Origin: Gemmatimonadaceae bacterium
GTDB lineage: Bacteria; Gemmatimonadota; Gemmatimonadetes; Gemmatimonadales; Gemmatimonadaceae
Assembly (NCBI GenBank): GCA_020852815.1
Contig: JADZAN010000028.1
Span: 124,001-188,000, forward strand
Length of the DNA stretch: 64,000 bases
Reading direction: 5' to 3'
The notes under the pieces were generated by a model that saw only the letters and a list, made by a program, of their open reading frames with translations, did no database searches and had not been told where the DNA came from. Position numbers and translations under genes: made by a program. Shown one piece after another: positions 1 to 8,821 of the stretch. Positions within the stretch are counted from its first letter, which is position 1. Every line of letters starts with the position of its first letter.

Positions 1-135
1 AAGGAATGCCGCAGCGTGGCGTGCGGCGCCGGCGCATCGCCGCGCGGAGGCGCCAGGTGCAACGTTGGCCATCGGGTGCGAGCGCGAATGGGGCGATGAC
101 ATGGCGAACCGGTGCGTGTACGGGTGGGAGGCGCG

Positions 136-1005
136 TTATCCCTTGGGGGCGCGAATGCGGATGAGCCCTTCCTGCGCGACCGACGCCACGAGGACTCCGC
201 CTTGCGTGTAGATCGAGCCACGCACGAAGCCGCGCGCCCCCGCGGCAGCCGGCGAGTCCATCACATACAGCATCCACTCGTCGGTGCGGAAGGGGCGGTG
301 CATCCACACCGAATGATCCAGCGAGGCGATCTGCAACGATCGCGACCGGAAGGCGACGCCGTGCGGACCGAGCGCCGTGGGGAGAAGCCCGTAGTCCGAC
401 GCATAGGCGAGGACGGCCTGATGGATGATCTGGTCGTCGGGGAGCCTGCCAATCACGCGGAACCAGACCTGTCGCGACGCCGGCCGCACCTCGGCATCGA
501 ACGGGTCGTTGGGGGTCACGGGGCGAAAGTCGATCGGGCGGTCCTGCGTGAGCACCGGGCGCAGCGACTCCGGGATGCGGTCCGCCATCTCGCGGATGAG
601 CGAGAGTTCCGGCGCCAACTCGTCGGGCGCTACCACTTCGGGCATCGGCTGCTGGTGTTCCATCCCCGGTTCATCCACATGGAACGAGACCGAGAGATTG
701 AAGATCGCCTGCCCGTGCTGGATGGCGGTCACGCGCCGCGTGGTGAACGAGTTGCCGTCGCGCAGGCGGTCGACGAAGTAGACGATCGGCGCGGCCAGGT
801 CGCCGGGGAGGATGAAGTAGCCGTGTACCGAGTGCGCCTCGCGCTCTCCCTCGACGGTGCGCCGCGCGGCGACGAGTGCCTGGGCAAACACCTGCCCGCC
901 AAAGACGCGTCCCGTCCCCAGGTTGCGATTGCGTCCGCGATAGATGTTGACCTCGAGCGGTTCGAGGTCGAGCAGGGCCAGCAGTTCTTCGGTCGCGGAT
1001 GACAT
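136..1005 (-). CDS. tesB: Acyl-CoA thioesterase II (TesB family)
   Basis: Hydrolyses acyl-CoA thioesters to free fatty acid and CoA in the cytoplasm. The 289-residue product matches the usual length of TesB (about 286) and shows a double hot-dog layout. GGQVFAQAL at residues 36-44 is the conserved N-terminal hot-dog motif. The catalytic positions known from E. coli TesB fall at the same numbers: Asp204 (in ASDYG), Ser228 where E. coli has Thr (in SLDHS) and Gln278 (in AQEG). The frame stays open 104 codons further upstream, but that part runs into the divergent secreted-protein gene and has no family similarity, so the ATG before SSATEELL was chosen. The gene is divergent from the DUF3108 gene across about 200 bp. 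The family call is firm; the physiological substrate is unknown. Confidence 0.93.
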   Translation of the reverse strand: MSSATEELLALLDLEPLEVNIYRGRNRNLGTGRVFGGQVFAQALVAARRTVEGEREAHSVHGYFILPGDLAAPIVYFVDRLRDGNSFTTRRVTAIQHGQAIFNLSVSFHVDEPGMEHQQPMPEVVAPDELAPELSLIREMADRIPESLRPVLTQDRPIDFRPVTPNDPFDAEVRPASRQVWFRVIGRLPDDQIIHQAVLAYASDYGLLPTALGPHGVAFRSRSLQIASLDHSVWMHRPFRTDEWMLYVMDSPAAAGARGFVRGSIYTQGGVLVASVAQEGLIRIRAPKG

Positions 1006-1208
1006 GGCGAGGCGTGAGGATTTCGGGGAGGTCGATGGCGAACATACCGACCGCCCCCGCTCGCGCGCCACGCCCCGTGCGAGCCAGCCGGCGCACACTG
1101 GGAGGTCGTCGGTGGCGAGCGCCTGTGCGGTGTCTGTCCGCGCGTGGGAACCGCAGTCTATCCCCCGGAGTAAGGGTTTAGATTGCGACGCCGAAACTTG
1201 AGGAAGCC

Positions 1209-2021
1209 ATGATGCGGTCCGCCCCTTCGACATCCTTGCTGCGCCACCGCCTGCGATCGCTGATCGTGGCCGGAGGCGTTGCCGTCGTGTCGCAGGGGCC
1301 GCTGGCCGCGCAGGCACCGCTTGCCGCGCAGCCGCCGGCGACGGGGAGCGTGGCGCGCGCGCTCGCCTTTGGGATCGGCGAGAGCATGGTCTACGACGTG
1401 AAGTTCGGGCTGTTCAACGTCGGGACGGCGCGCATGGAAGTGGTGGGGCTCGACACCGTTCGCGGGCGCAAGGTGTGGCACACGAAGCTGGAGATCACCG
1501 GGGGCATTCCCGGCTATCGCGTGCACGACGTGCTGGAGAGCTGGATCGACGTCGAGACGTTCAACTCGCTGCGGCATCGGCAGGCGACGGTCGAGGGGAA
1601 GCGCGAACGCACCAGGGTCTACGACATCTTTCCCGAGCGCGGCGTCTATCGCGAGCAGGGCAAGGGGGAGTTCCCCACGGTGACCAACCCGCTCGACGAG
1701 GGGGCGTTCATCTTCTTCGTGCGCAACCAACCGTTGGAAGTGGGAAAGCAGTACGACTTCCCGCGCTACTTCATCCCCGACCGCAACCCTGTCACCGTCA
1801 TCACGGCGCGCAAGGAATCGCTCACGGTGCCGGCGGGGACGTTCCAGACGATCGTCATCAAGCCGATCATCAAGTCCAAGGGGGTCTTCTCGAAGAACGG
1901 ACGCGCCGAGATCTGGTTCACCGACGACGACCGGCGGCTGATGGTGCGGATGGAGACGCACGTCGTCTTCGGGACGATCTCGTTGCAGCTCCGCGAGTTC
2001 TCGCAAGGCGCCACGCCCTGA
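1209..2021 (+). CDS. DUF3108 domain-containing secreted protein
   Basis: Predicted exported protein of 270 residues. A basic and hydrophobic N-terminus ending near QGPLAAQ looks like a signal peptide. The mature part (from about residue 55, GIGESMVYDVKFGLFNVGTA, through VPAGTFQTIVIKP) has the alternating beta-strand pattern typical of DUF3108 proteins, which are periplasmic or envelope proteins of unknown biochemical role. A GAGGAA Shine-Dalgarno-like stretch lies three bases before the first ATG and six before the second, so translation may start at the second Met. It converges on the PAP2 gene that follows. The family assignment rests on recognised sequence style; no function can be stated. 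Confidence 0.85.
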   Translation: MMRSAPSTSLLRHRLRSLIVAGGVAVVSQGPLAAQAPLAAQPPATGSVARALAFGIGESMVYDVKFGLFNVGTARMEVVGLDTVRGRKVWHTKLEITGGIPGYRVHDVLESWIDVETFNSLRHRQATVEGKRERTRVYDIFPERGVYREQGKGEFPTVTNPLDEGAFIFFVRNQPLEVGKQYDFPRYFIPDRNPVTVITARKESLTVPAGTFQTIVIKPIIKSKGVFSKNGRAEIWFTDDDRRLMVRMETHVVFGTISLQLREFSQGATP

Positions 2022-2043
2022 GGGCGAGTGGCGGGGTAGCCAG

Positions 2044-2069
2044 CGGCGCGGAGGAGTGACGCCGCGCCG
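2044..2069. terminator. Inverted repeat between convergent genes, likely bidirectional terminator
   Basis: An 8-bp perfect G+C stem (CGGCGCGG pairing with CCGCGCCG) closes a 10-nt loop in the 54-bp gap between the converging DUF3108 and PAP2 genes. There is no T-run, so if it terminates transcription it does so weakly or with Rho. Confidence 0.45.
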
Positions 2070-2075
2070 AAGCCG

Positions 2076-3185
2076 CTAGTACGGCAACCCGACCGAGAGC
2101 CCGACCGCGCGCGGCGTCACCAGCGGCGACCAGGTGAAGCCCCGCTTTCCGCGTGTTGGGGTCGGCGCGAGCTCCGAGGCGCTCCCCCCCGGTGACAGCT
2201 GCGCCCGCCCGCGCGCCACGGTGACGCGCGCCACGCCACCGCCAATCAGGAGCGCCAGCGGGTAGTCGCTCGCCCAATGCACCCCGTTGTTGACCATCGC
2301 GAAGCCGAGCACGGTCATCAGCGAGTAGCCTAACGGGCGCACGAACTTCTTCTCCGGATAGTTGAGGGCCACGATCTCCACGGTCGACATCGCGGCCGCC
2401 ATGTGCCCCGAAGGCATGGCGTCGTAGGCGGGGACGTTGTCGTTGTAGTCGCCCAGGCTGGGAAAGGGGCGCCAGCGCCCGCGCGGCTGCGTGGCCTCGT
2501 TGGGCGTCTGCCGGCCAAACGAGCGCTTGAGCAACTGCGTGTACACGCCGAGCGACACCAGCCCCGAGGTGATCTCGCTGGCGGTGGTGCGCGCGCGGTG
2601 GTCGTCGTTGCGCATCCCGTGCACGAGGAAACCGCCGGCCACGAGGAGGTCGGTGGTGCCGTCGCCCAGGAAGTACAGCGCGGAGCCGAGCGTGCTGGGG
2701 ATGGGGAGCTTCATCCCCGCAAAGCGCACGTTGATGGAGGGGTGATTGGGCGGGAGGCCAACGTGCCGCGCCACCATGCGCGTCTTGTCGACCAGGTAGT
2801 CGTCGGCGGCATAGAGCGCGGCGGTGCTCACCGCCACCACCCCCCACTCGGCCAGGTTGGAGGGGCGCAGGCCGAGCGTGAAGGTCCCCCCCACCGTGGG
2901 CGGGATCTCGCGCAGCATGCGCAGGCGCACCGGCCGGCGGTACTCGTACACGCCGTGCACGCCAAGGTCGACGCGCTGCGCGCTGCCGCGCACGTTGGTG
3001 GGGCGCCGGGGGAGGGTGTCGGATGGCGCACCAATGGCGGCCGCGCGCGACGCTTCGAGCGAATCGGCCACGACGCGCGCGCCAGATGCAACGCCGGTGT
3101 CGGGCGGTGGATTCTGCGCACCGGCGGTGGCTCCGGCGACAAGTCCGGCGGTGACGAGGCGGGAGAGAAGCACGCGGCGTTTCAT
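2076..3185 (-). CDS. PAP2-family phosphatase, secreted or membrane-bound
   Basis: Type 2 phosphatidic-acid phosphatase fold enzyme (369 residues), expected to dephosphorylate a lipid phosphate or similar substrate outside the inner membrane. The N-terminus MKRRVLLSRLVTAGLVAG is a signal peptide or anchor. The three PAP2 signature regions are visible: K220 with R225 (KRSFGRQ), PSGH at 258-261, and H303-x3-D307 in NNGVHWASDYP. The first motif is a loose match, with no RP pair. About 110 extra N-terminal residues precede the core. The start was placed at the ATG before KRRVLL; upstream in-frame codons encode a non-signal sequence. A second PAP2 gene lies immediately upstream on the same strand (gap about 95 bp), so the two may be co-transcribed. 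Substrate unknown. Confidence 0.88.
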   Translation of the reverse strand: MKRRVLLSRLVTAGLVAGATAGAQNPPPDTGVASGARVVADSLEASRAAAIGAPSDTLPRRPTNVRGSAQRVDLGVHGVYEYRRPVRLRMLREIPPTVGGTFTLGLRPSNLAEWGVVAVSTAALYAADDYLVDKTRMVARHVGLPPNHPSINVRFAGMKLPIPSTLGSALYFLGDGTTDLLVAGGFLVHGMRNDDHRARTTASEITSGLVSLGVYTQLLKRSFGRQTPNEATQPRGRWRPFPSLGDYNDNVPAYDAMPSGHMAAAMSTVEIVALNYPEKKFVRPLGYSLMTVLGFAMVNNGVHWASDYPLALLIGGGVARVTVARGRAQLSPGGSASELAPTPTRGKRGFTWSPLVTPRAVGLSVGLPY

Positions 3186-3279
3186 GAAAGCCGCCACCTG
3201 GAGCCAGCACCGACGCGCGTCCCGTTCATCCTGCCTGCCTCCGCGCGTCATGCGCACCGCTGTCCTGCTCGAGTGAGGC

Positions 3280-4089
3280 CTAACGACCGCCAGCGTGCCA
3301 GGAGAGCGCCTGCATCCCGCTCAACGTGCCGAGTGCCGCGCCGGTCACCACGTCGCTGGGCCAATGGGCGTTCTGGTACATGCGCGCCAGCCCCACGGTC
3401 CCCGCGGCGCCGTAGAGTGTGGTGCGGATGAGCCACTTCTTCGAAGGATAGCGCCCAGACAACTCGCGCGAGAGCACGGTGGCCAGGGCGAAGGCGGCGC
3501 TCGTGTGTCCCGAGGGGAACGACGACCGGCGGGCGTCGAAGAAGCCGCGCCCCGGGTAGTACTGATCGGGATCGTTGGGCGAGGCGTTGGGGCGCGAGCG
3601 CCCCACGAGTCCCTTGATGCCGATGGTGAGGGCACCGCTCAGCATCACCGCCTGCGTCGATTCCATCCCGATGTGCTCCACCACGTCGTGCCCGGTCACG
3701 GCGCCGCCGGCCCACAGGAGCGTTCCCACGGTGAGGGGGACGAATCCGCCGAGCGAGGCGCAAAGCACCGACGCCCGGCGCGTGGCGCCGTCAGGGGAAC
3801 GAAAGCGCCCGATCTCGCGCATCACCGGCTCGTCGATGAGCGACACGGCGGCCGATGCGCCCACCGCGAGGAACGAGTTGCGCACGAAGCGCGGGGCGCC
3901 GCGCGCCACCGACAGCGCGTGCAGCGACAGGATGGCCGGCGGGTCGATCTGCAGCCCGGATTGCACCTGGCGGATGGAGTCGCCGCTGAACCCGAGCCCG
4001 CGGAGGGCAAGGATCGACGCCTGTGCGGAGACCGACTGGGCGAAGCACATGCCGCCAGCAAGAACGACCGCACGCATCAATCGCGACAT
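3280..4089 (-). CDS. PAP2-family phosphatase, second paralogue
   Basis: A canonical PAP2 phosphatase of 269 residues with a signal-like N-terminus (VVLAGGMCFAQSVSAQA). All three motifs are complete: K159-x6-R166-P167 (KGLVGRSRP), FPSGHTSAAFA with PSGH at 192-195, and NAHWPSDV near the C-terminus. It is closer to the family consensus than its downstream neighbour, so it is the likelier general lipid-phosphate phosphatase of the pair. The start ATG is preceded by GGAGG with five-base spacing, better than most starts here. It ends in a TAG stop inside the recurrent GTTAGGC word. Substrate unknown. Confidence 0.92.
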   Translation of the reverse strand: MSRLMRAVVLAGGMCFAQSVSAQASILALRGLGFSGDSIRQVQSGLQIDPPAILSLHALSVARGAPRFVRNSFLAVGASAAVSLIDEPVMREIGRFRSPDGATRRASVLCASLGGFVPLTVGTLLWAGGAVTGHDVVEHIGMESTQAVMLSGALTIGIKGLVGRSRPNASPNDPDQYYPGRGFFDARRSSFPSGHTSAAFALATVLSRELSGRYPSKKWLIRTTLYGAAGTVGLARMYQNAHWPSDVVTGAALGTLSGMQALSWHAGGR

Positions 4090-4452
4090 CCATCCTCCGG
4101 GAAGAGGTACTCACCATCTCAGGAAGGGCGACGGCTCCAGGCAGGCGCCGCGCACCGGCGCGCCGGCGACCATCGGTGCGTTGGCTGCACGCATGCCGCA
4201 GCCGGTAACGAGGCGGGGACAAACTGCGGCAACAAGGGACGATCCGCGAGGGGTCAGCCGCCACATGACGGTTACCATCCCGTCCCCTCGCGCCCCCCTC
4301 CCCCAGCACAGATCAGACGCCGGGCACCAGCTGCACGTCAATTCGCCCGATGGACCGCGCTACCGGTCGCTCATTCCCTGTGAGGGGAGACACCAGGTGT
4401 GCCCCCCTCCCCGATCCGCACAGGTTGGGGAAGCGCTAAGAACGCAGCGGGG
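4090..4452. other. Intergenic region without a recognisable gene
   Basis: This 363-bp gap between two minus-strand genes shows no credible protein, RNA or repeat. Reading frames that cross it are mirror images of the neighbouring genes. The part next to the PAP2 gene holds its Shine-Dalgarno site and presumably its promoter, but I could not pick out convincing -35 and -10 boxes. Confidence 0.6.
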
Positions 4453-6726
4453 TCACTTCTTGAGGGCGTGCCAGACGTCCGAGTAGTCGTCGGTCCAGAC
4501 GCGGGAGCTGGCAGAGGGGGCCAGGACCGACCACCCCGCGTCGCGCACGAGGGGGGCCAGCGTGTGGGCGCTCGCCGCCATCGCCACCCAGCGCGAGGCG
4601 TAGATCAACTGCGACTTCTCCTTCTCGGTCACGTCGCGGTTGCCCGAGGCGCCGGCCAGGCGAGCGTCGCGCGCCAACTCCACCAGGACGGGCTCCAGCT
4701 CCAGGTACCGATTGCTGATGTGAAAGGCGACGACGCCGCCCTGTCGCAGCTTCCGGGTGTAGAGCTGCAGCGCCTCGCGCGTCATCAGGTGCACGGGGAT
4801 CGCGTCCGAGCTGAAGGCGTCGAGCACGATGAGGTCGAGCGACGAGTCGGGGGCGGCGGCCAGCGAGAGGCGCGCATCGCCGAGCACGATGCGGACATCG
4901 GGCTGGCACAGGCGCAGGTAGGTGAACAGCTGCGGATGGGTTGCCAGCGAGACGACGAGCGGGTCGATCTCGTAGTAGGTCCAGCGCTCGCCGGCTCGCG
5001 CGTAGCAGGCGGTGGTCCCGGTTCCCAGCCCCACCAGCGCCACGTCGCGCGCGCGCGTGCTGTCGGTCGCCAGCCGGAAGATGTCGCCCAACGGTCCTTC
5101 GCGGTGGTAGTAGGTGAGCGGCTCCTTCTTGCGGCTGGCGAGGCGCGCCTGTCCGCCGTGCGTGGTGGTGCCATGCTGCAGGACGAGGAACTGCGAGTAC
5201 TGACGCACCCTGTACACACCGTAGAAGGAGCGCCCCTGGTAGATGGTATCGCTCTCGGCGCGGAGTCCCAGGTCGGTGCCCAGGTAGAGGGCGGCGGCGC
5301 CCAGGGCGAGGCGCAACGGCCGCTTGTAGAACGTTGCCGCTGCCAGCGCCGTGGCGCCGAGGAAGGCATAGAGCGTGTAGTCGCCCCACTTCCCCGAGGG
5401 GAGGGGGAGATCAGAGCCAAGGACGACGACACCAAGGATGAGGAGCGGGCCGACGACATCGAAGATGGCCGCGCGCCGCGGCGACCCCACGGTGTTCCAC
5501 ATGGGGCGCAGCGCCAGCGCCACGATCATCGCAAAGGGATACTCGATGACGCTGTCGTAGAGGATGGGGGCGAGCAGGACGTTGAAGACGCCGCCCAGCA
5601 GTCCGCCGAGCGAGATCCAGAGGTAGTACTCGGTGAGGAACTCCGCGCGCGGGCGGGCATCGGCCAGCTCGCGATGGCAGGCCAGCGCCATCACGAAGAA
5701 CGTCACCAGGTGCAACGTGGCGACGGCCGCGAGATGCGACGCCGGGTTGGCGCCGATGCTGAGCATGAGCCCCAGGGCCAGGAAGACCTGGAGGAAGAGG
5801 ACATGCCGCCGGTTGAGGAGCGGGCGCCGGGCGAAGACCAGGACGAAGGTGAGGAGGTACAGCGCCAGCGGGACAACCCACAGGAAGGGGACCGAGGCGA
5901 TGTCGGTACTGAGGTACGTGGTGACGCCGAGGAGGAGCGACGACGGGGCGAAGGAGAGGAGGACCCAGCGCAGTCGCCAGGCGCGCGTGGGGACGAGGGT
6001 GGGGACGCGGGTGGCGACTAGTCTGCCTGTGGGGGCGGTCTCGCTGCCCAATGGAGCATCCGTGCTTTCATTCGCGTTCGCGGGCGCATCCGCCGGCGAG
6101 CGCGAGCTCTCACCGGCGCGCCACGCCGCGATACCCGCGGTCGCCAGCAGGGCGAGCAGCACGCCGTAGCCCCACGCCCACTGCACCCCCTGCTCCCCCA
6201 GCCGCAACGAGGGTTCGATGAGCGTGGGATAGGCGAGGAGTGCGGCAAAACTCCCCAGGTTGCTGGCCACGTAGAGGAAGTACGGGTTCCCTGCCAGGCG
6301 ATGCCGCGTCCCGGCAAACCATCGTTGCAGCATCGGCGCCCCTGCCGCCAGCAGCACGAATGGCGCACCCAGCGTGGTGGCGAGGAGTGAGAGGAGCCAC
6401 CAGATCGCGGCGCCCGTCCCGCTCGTGGGGGGGCGAACCGCGCCAATCGTTATGGGAAGGGTGCTGGCCGCCAGCGCGAGCAGTGCCACGTGCAGCACCG
6501 CCTGCCGGGGCACGGAGAGCCATCGCGTGGTGAGGTAGGTATACAGGTAGCCGACCAGCAGCGCCGCCTGGAAGAAGAGGAGGCAGGTGTTCCACACCGC
6601 TGGTGTCCCGCCTAACAAGGGGAGCACGAGCTTGGTGAACATGGGCTCCACCACGAACAGGAGCGCCGCGTTCAGGAAGGTGGCGACCGCGAACAGGGCC
6701 ACGAGGGCGTTCGCCGCTACAGGCAT
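4453..6726 (-). CDS. Polytopic membrane protein fused to a spermidine-synthase-like methyltransferase-fold domain
   Basis: A 757-residue fusion. Roughly the first 450 residues form many hydrophobic segments (from VAANALVALFAVATFLNAALL onward, with PLLGGTPAVWNT, typical of this family's membrane part). The C-terminal part carries a Rossmann-type spermidine-synthase-like domain: VALVGLGTGTTACYARAG as the AdoMet-binding glycine loop, YYEIDPLVVSLA with the acidic residue after strand 2, and LGDARLSLA. Proteins of this architecture are widespread and usually annotated as fused MFS/spermidine synthase; their real substrate is generally unproven. The frame is open to a GTG 29 codons upstream; the ATG before PVAANAL was preferred because the hydrophobic domain begins there. 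No polyamine genes are nearby. Confidence 0.85.
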   Translation of the reverse strand: MPVAANALVALFAVATFLNAALLFVVEPMFTKLVLPLLGGTPAVWNTCLLFFQAALLVGYLYTYLTTRWLSVPRQAVLHVALLALAASTLPITIGAVRPPTSGTGAAIWWLLSLLATTLGAPFVLLAAGAPMLQRWFAGTRHRLAGNPYFLYVASNLGSFAALLAYPTLIEPSLRLGEQGVQWAWGYGVLLALLATAGIAAWRAGESSRSPADAPANANESTDAPLGSETAPTGRLVATRVPTLVPTRAWRLRWVLLSFAPSSLLLGVTTYLSTDIASVPFLWVVPLALYLLTFVLVFARRPLLNRRHVLFLQVFLALGLMLSIGANPASHLAAVATLHLVTFFVMALACHRELADARPRAEFLTEYYLWISLGGLLGGVFNVLLAPILYDSVIEYPFAMIVALALRPMWNTVGSPRRAAIFDVVGPLLILGVVVLGSDLPLPSGKWGDYTLYAFLGATALAAATFYKRPLRLALGAAALYLGTDLGLRAESDTIYQGRSFYGVYRVRQYSQFLVLQHGTTTHGGQARLASRKKEPLTYYHREGPLGDIFRLATDSTRARDVALVGLGTGTTACYARAGERWTYYEIDPLVVSLATHPQLFTYLRLCQPDVRIVLGDARLSLAAAPDSSLDLIVLDAFSSDAIPVHLMTREALQLYTRKLRQGGVVAFHISNRYLELEPVLVELARDARLAGASGNRDVTEKEKSQLIYASRWVAMAASAHTLAPLVRDAGWSVLAPSASSRVWTDDYSDVWHALKK

Positions 6727-6884
6727 GGGGCGGGGTGGAGTGAGCGCAGCGCGAAGGGTGGACAGGTCGGCGTCGCGCGCTGCATCGTAATCCCGCGTCC
6801 TGCGCCCGGCCACCCGACACCCGACCCGCGGGTCACATCAGCCGGCCGCAACCCCTTTCCCTCGCCACGTTCCGCGCGCCACCG

Positions 6885-7358
6885 ATGACATCCGACGCTT
6901 TCGCCGAACGGGGCCCGGTTCCCCCCTTCCCGCCACCGCTTCTCTACGCGCTCCCGCTACTGGGTGGCTACGTGCTCCACCGGTGGCGCCCCTTCCCGTT
7001 TCTTCCGGGCGCGGTGTCACTCGTTGCCGGTGTGATCCTCGTCGCCTTGGGTCTGGTCGGCATCCCCGCGCTCCGCGCCATGCGGCGCTCGGGCACCTCC
7101 CCGCTTCCGTGGCATCCCGTATCCGCCCTCGTGACCGATGGTCCGTATCGACTGACGCGCAACCCGATGTACGTCGGGATGACGCTTCTGTACCTGGGCG
7201 GGTCCGCGCTCATGAACTCGGCGTGGCCGCTCGCCTTTCTCCCCGTGATCCTCTTCGTGATGAATGCGCTGGTGATACCGCGTGAGGAGCGGCACCTCGC
7301 CGAGCGCTTCGGCGAGCCATACCTGGACTACTGCCGCCGGGTGCGACGTTGGATATGA
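6885..7358 (+). CDS. Isoprenylcysteine-carboxyl-methyltransferase-like membrane protein
   Basis: A small integral membrane protein (157 residues) with about four hydrophobic segments and the hallmark YRLTRNPMYVGMTLLYLG, followed near the C-terminus by PREERHLAERFGEPYLDYCRRVRRWI. This is the pattern of the ICMT/PEMT-like family, which transfers a methyl group from AdoMet to a thiol, carboxyl or phospholipid headgroup at the membrane. Bacterial members are rarely characterised. It is divergent from the membrane/spermidine-synthase fusion and converges on the amidohydrolase gene. Confidence 0.88.
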   Translation: MTSDAFAERGPVPPFPPPLLYALPLLGGYVLHRWRPFPFLPGAVSLVAGVILVALGLVGIPALRAMRRSGTSPLPWHPVSALVTDGPYRLTRNPMYVGMTLLYLGGSALMNSAWPLAFLPVILFVMNALVIPREERHLAERFGEPYLDYCRRVRRWI

Positions 7359-7377
7359 CGGCGAGACGCGCGAGCGC

Positions 7378-8637
7378 CTAACGCGCGACCTTGTTCCCGG
7401 CGATCCACACGGAGTGGATGCGCCGCACGTTGGAGATGTTGGCCATCGGGTCGGCGTCCAGGACGATGAAGTCGCCCCACTTCCCCGCCTCGAGCGTCCC
7501 CAGGTCGCGATCGAGCTGCATGCAGCGCGCGGCGTCGCGCGTGGCGGCGGTGAGCACCTGCCGGGGAGTCAGCCCCGCCTGTGCCATGAGTTCCAGCTCC
7601 ATCAGCTCGAAGTAGCCCTGGAAGCGCCCCACCGGGCCGGTGTCGGTTCCCATGGCGATGGTCACCCCTGCATCGGACAGCGTCTTCAGGTTGCGGCTGG
7701 CGACTGCGAGCGCCGCCTTGTAGCGATGCGCCGCCGGGCTGCGGCGCATCGCCTCCTGCCGCGCCGGCTCCTGCACCGTGGCCATCCACGCGCGGTTGGC
7801 GTGCGTGAGGAAGAGCGAGTCGCGGAAGAAGTCGGGGGTGGACTCGTAGACAAAGGTCGACACCTCGCGCATGAGGGTCGGGCTCACGCACACCTGTCGC
7901 TGCTTGAGCTGGGCGATGACCTCGGCGTCCACGTCCGCGTCGCGAATGCTGTGGGCCACGAGGTCGGCGCCGTCCGCGAGGAGCGCCTTGGCATCGCCGA
8001 GGTAGAAGAGGTGAGCCGCCAGGCGCAATTCGTGCTTGTGCGACTCGTCGATCACGGCGCGCGCGACCTCGGCCGGCATCTTCGTCGTCGTCCCCAGGTT
8101 GTCGTCGACGCGGATCTTGGCGATGTCCACGTGCTGCGCCGCGACGGCCGCCACCTGCGCGCGCGCCTCGTCAGGCGTCGTGGCGGTGATCACCGGCCCC
8201 GCCAGGTAGACGCGGGAGCGCGCCAGCGTCGGTGTGTCCTGCGAGCGCCGCGCCGCAAAGACATCGGCCGGCTCTCCACCGAGCGAGTACACGGTCGTGA
8301 CGCCGTAGGCGGCATACGTCTCCAGGTCGCGCGCGCCGTTCACGTGTCCGTGCGCGTTGACCAAACCCGGGATCACGACCTTGCCGTCGAGCGCGATTCG
8401 CTGCGCGCCAGCCGGCACCGCAACGCGCGCCGCCGGCCCCGCGGCAATGATGCGTCCGTTTCTCACGACGATGGTCGCATTCGGGACGGGAGGGCGATCG
8501 GTGCCATCGATCAGGCGCACCCCCGTGAAGGCGCGCGTCGTTTCCTGCGATTGCGCCGCAGCGTGTCGCGGGGAGATGGCAAGCGCGCCGCAACCGAAGA
8601 GGACGACCGCTGTGGCGGCGATGTGGCGAAGCGACAT
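7378..8637 (-). CDS. Exported metal-dependent amidohydrolase
   Basis: Amidohydrolase-superfamily enzyme of 419 residues with a signal peptide (AATAVVLFGCGALA, cleavage near HAAAQ). The metal-binding H96-x-H98 is in VNAHGHVN. Further signatures are DESHKHELRLAAH in the middle, AHSIRD, and GTDTGPVG carrying the catalytic Asp. The C-terminal beta-sandwich shows LEAGKWGDFIVLDADP. Members act on cyclic amides, isoaspartyl or prolyl peptides, or related bonds; the substrate cannot be told from sequence. The frame is open much further upstream, into the divergent DUF5916 gene, so the ATG at the start of the signal peptide was chosen. The stop is a TAG inside a GTTAGGC word. Confidence 0.9.
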   Translation of the reverse strand: MSLRHIAATAVVLFGCGALAISPRHAAAQSQETTRAFTGVRLIDGTDRPPVPNATIVVRNGRIIAAGPAARVAVPAGAQRIALDGKVVIPGLVNAHGHVNGARDLETYAAYGVTTVYSLGGEPADVFAARRSQDTPTLARSRVYLAGPVITATTPDEARAQVAAVAAQHVDIAKIRVDDNLGTTTKMPAEVARAVIDESHKHELRLAAHLFYLGDAKALLADGADLVAHSIRDADVDAEVIAQLKQRQVCVSPTLMREVSTFVYESTPDFFRDSLFLTHANRAWMATVQEPARQEAMRRSPAAHRYKAALAVASRNLKTLSDAGVTIAMGTDTGPVGRFQGYFELMELELMAQAGLTPRQVLTAATRDAARCMQLDRDLGTLEAGKWGDFIVLDADPMANISNVRRIHSVWIAGNKVAR

Positions 8638-8821
8638 GGGACCGGTGGTAGGGGCGTCAGGTGCAACGCGTCTCGAGGGGCGAGGGCGCGGCGTCTCGTC
8701 CCAGCGGGACGAGCCGGTGCGCGCAGGAGGATGGGGTCGCGCACCGGGCCCTGCAAGCAGGTCCAACCAACCAGCGCCTTCGTGTGTCCAACCGCGGTCG
8801 CCCGATCGTGGAGTAATCGCC

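Noticed and set aside
1006-1317. N-terminal extension of the TesB frame by 104 residues
   Set aside because: It has no similarity to the family, is Arg-rich filler and overlaps the divergent DUF3108 gene; the shorter start gives family length and exact catalytic residue numbers.
4399-6021. A 540-codon open frame on the plus strand opposite the membrane/spermidine-synthase fusion
   Set aside because: It mirrors a clearly coding minus-strand gene; its translation is Arg/Glu/Gly/Val-rich without any domain, the usual shadow in high-G+C DNA. Similar long shadows occur opposite ppc, the S45 genes and the TonB-receptor-like gene.
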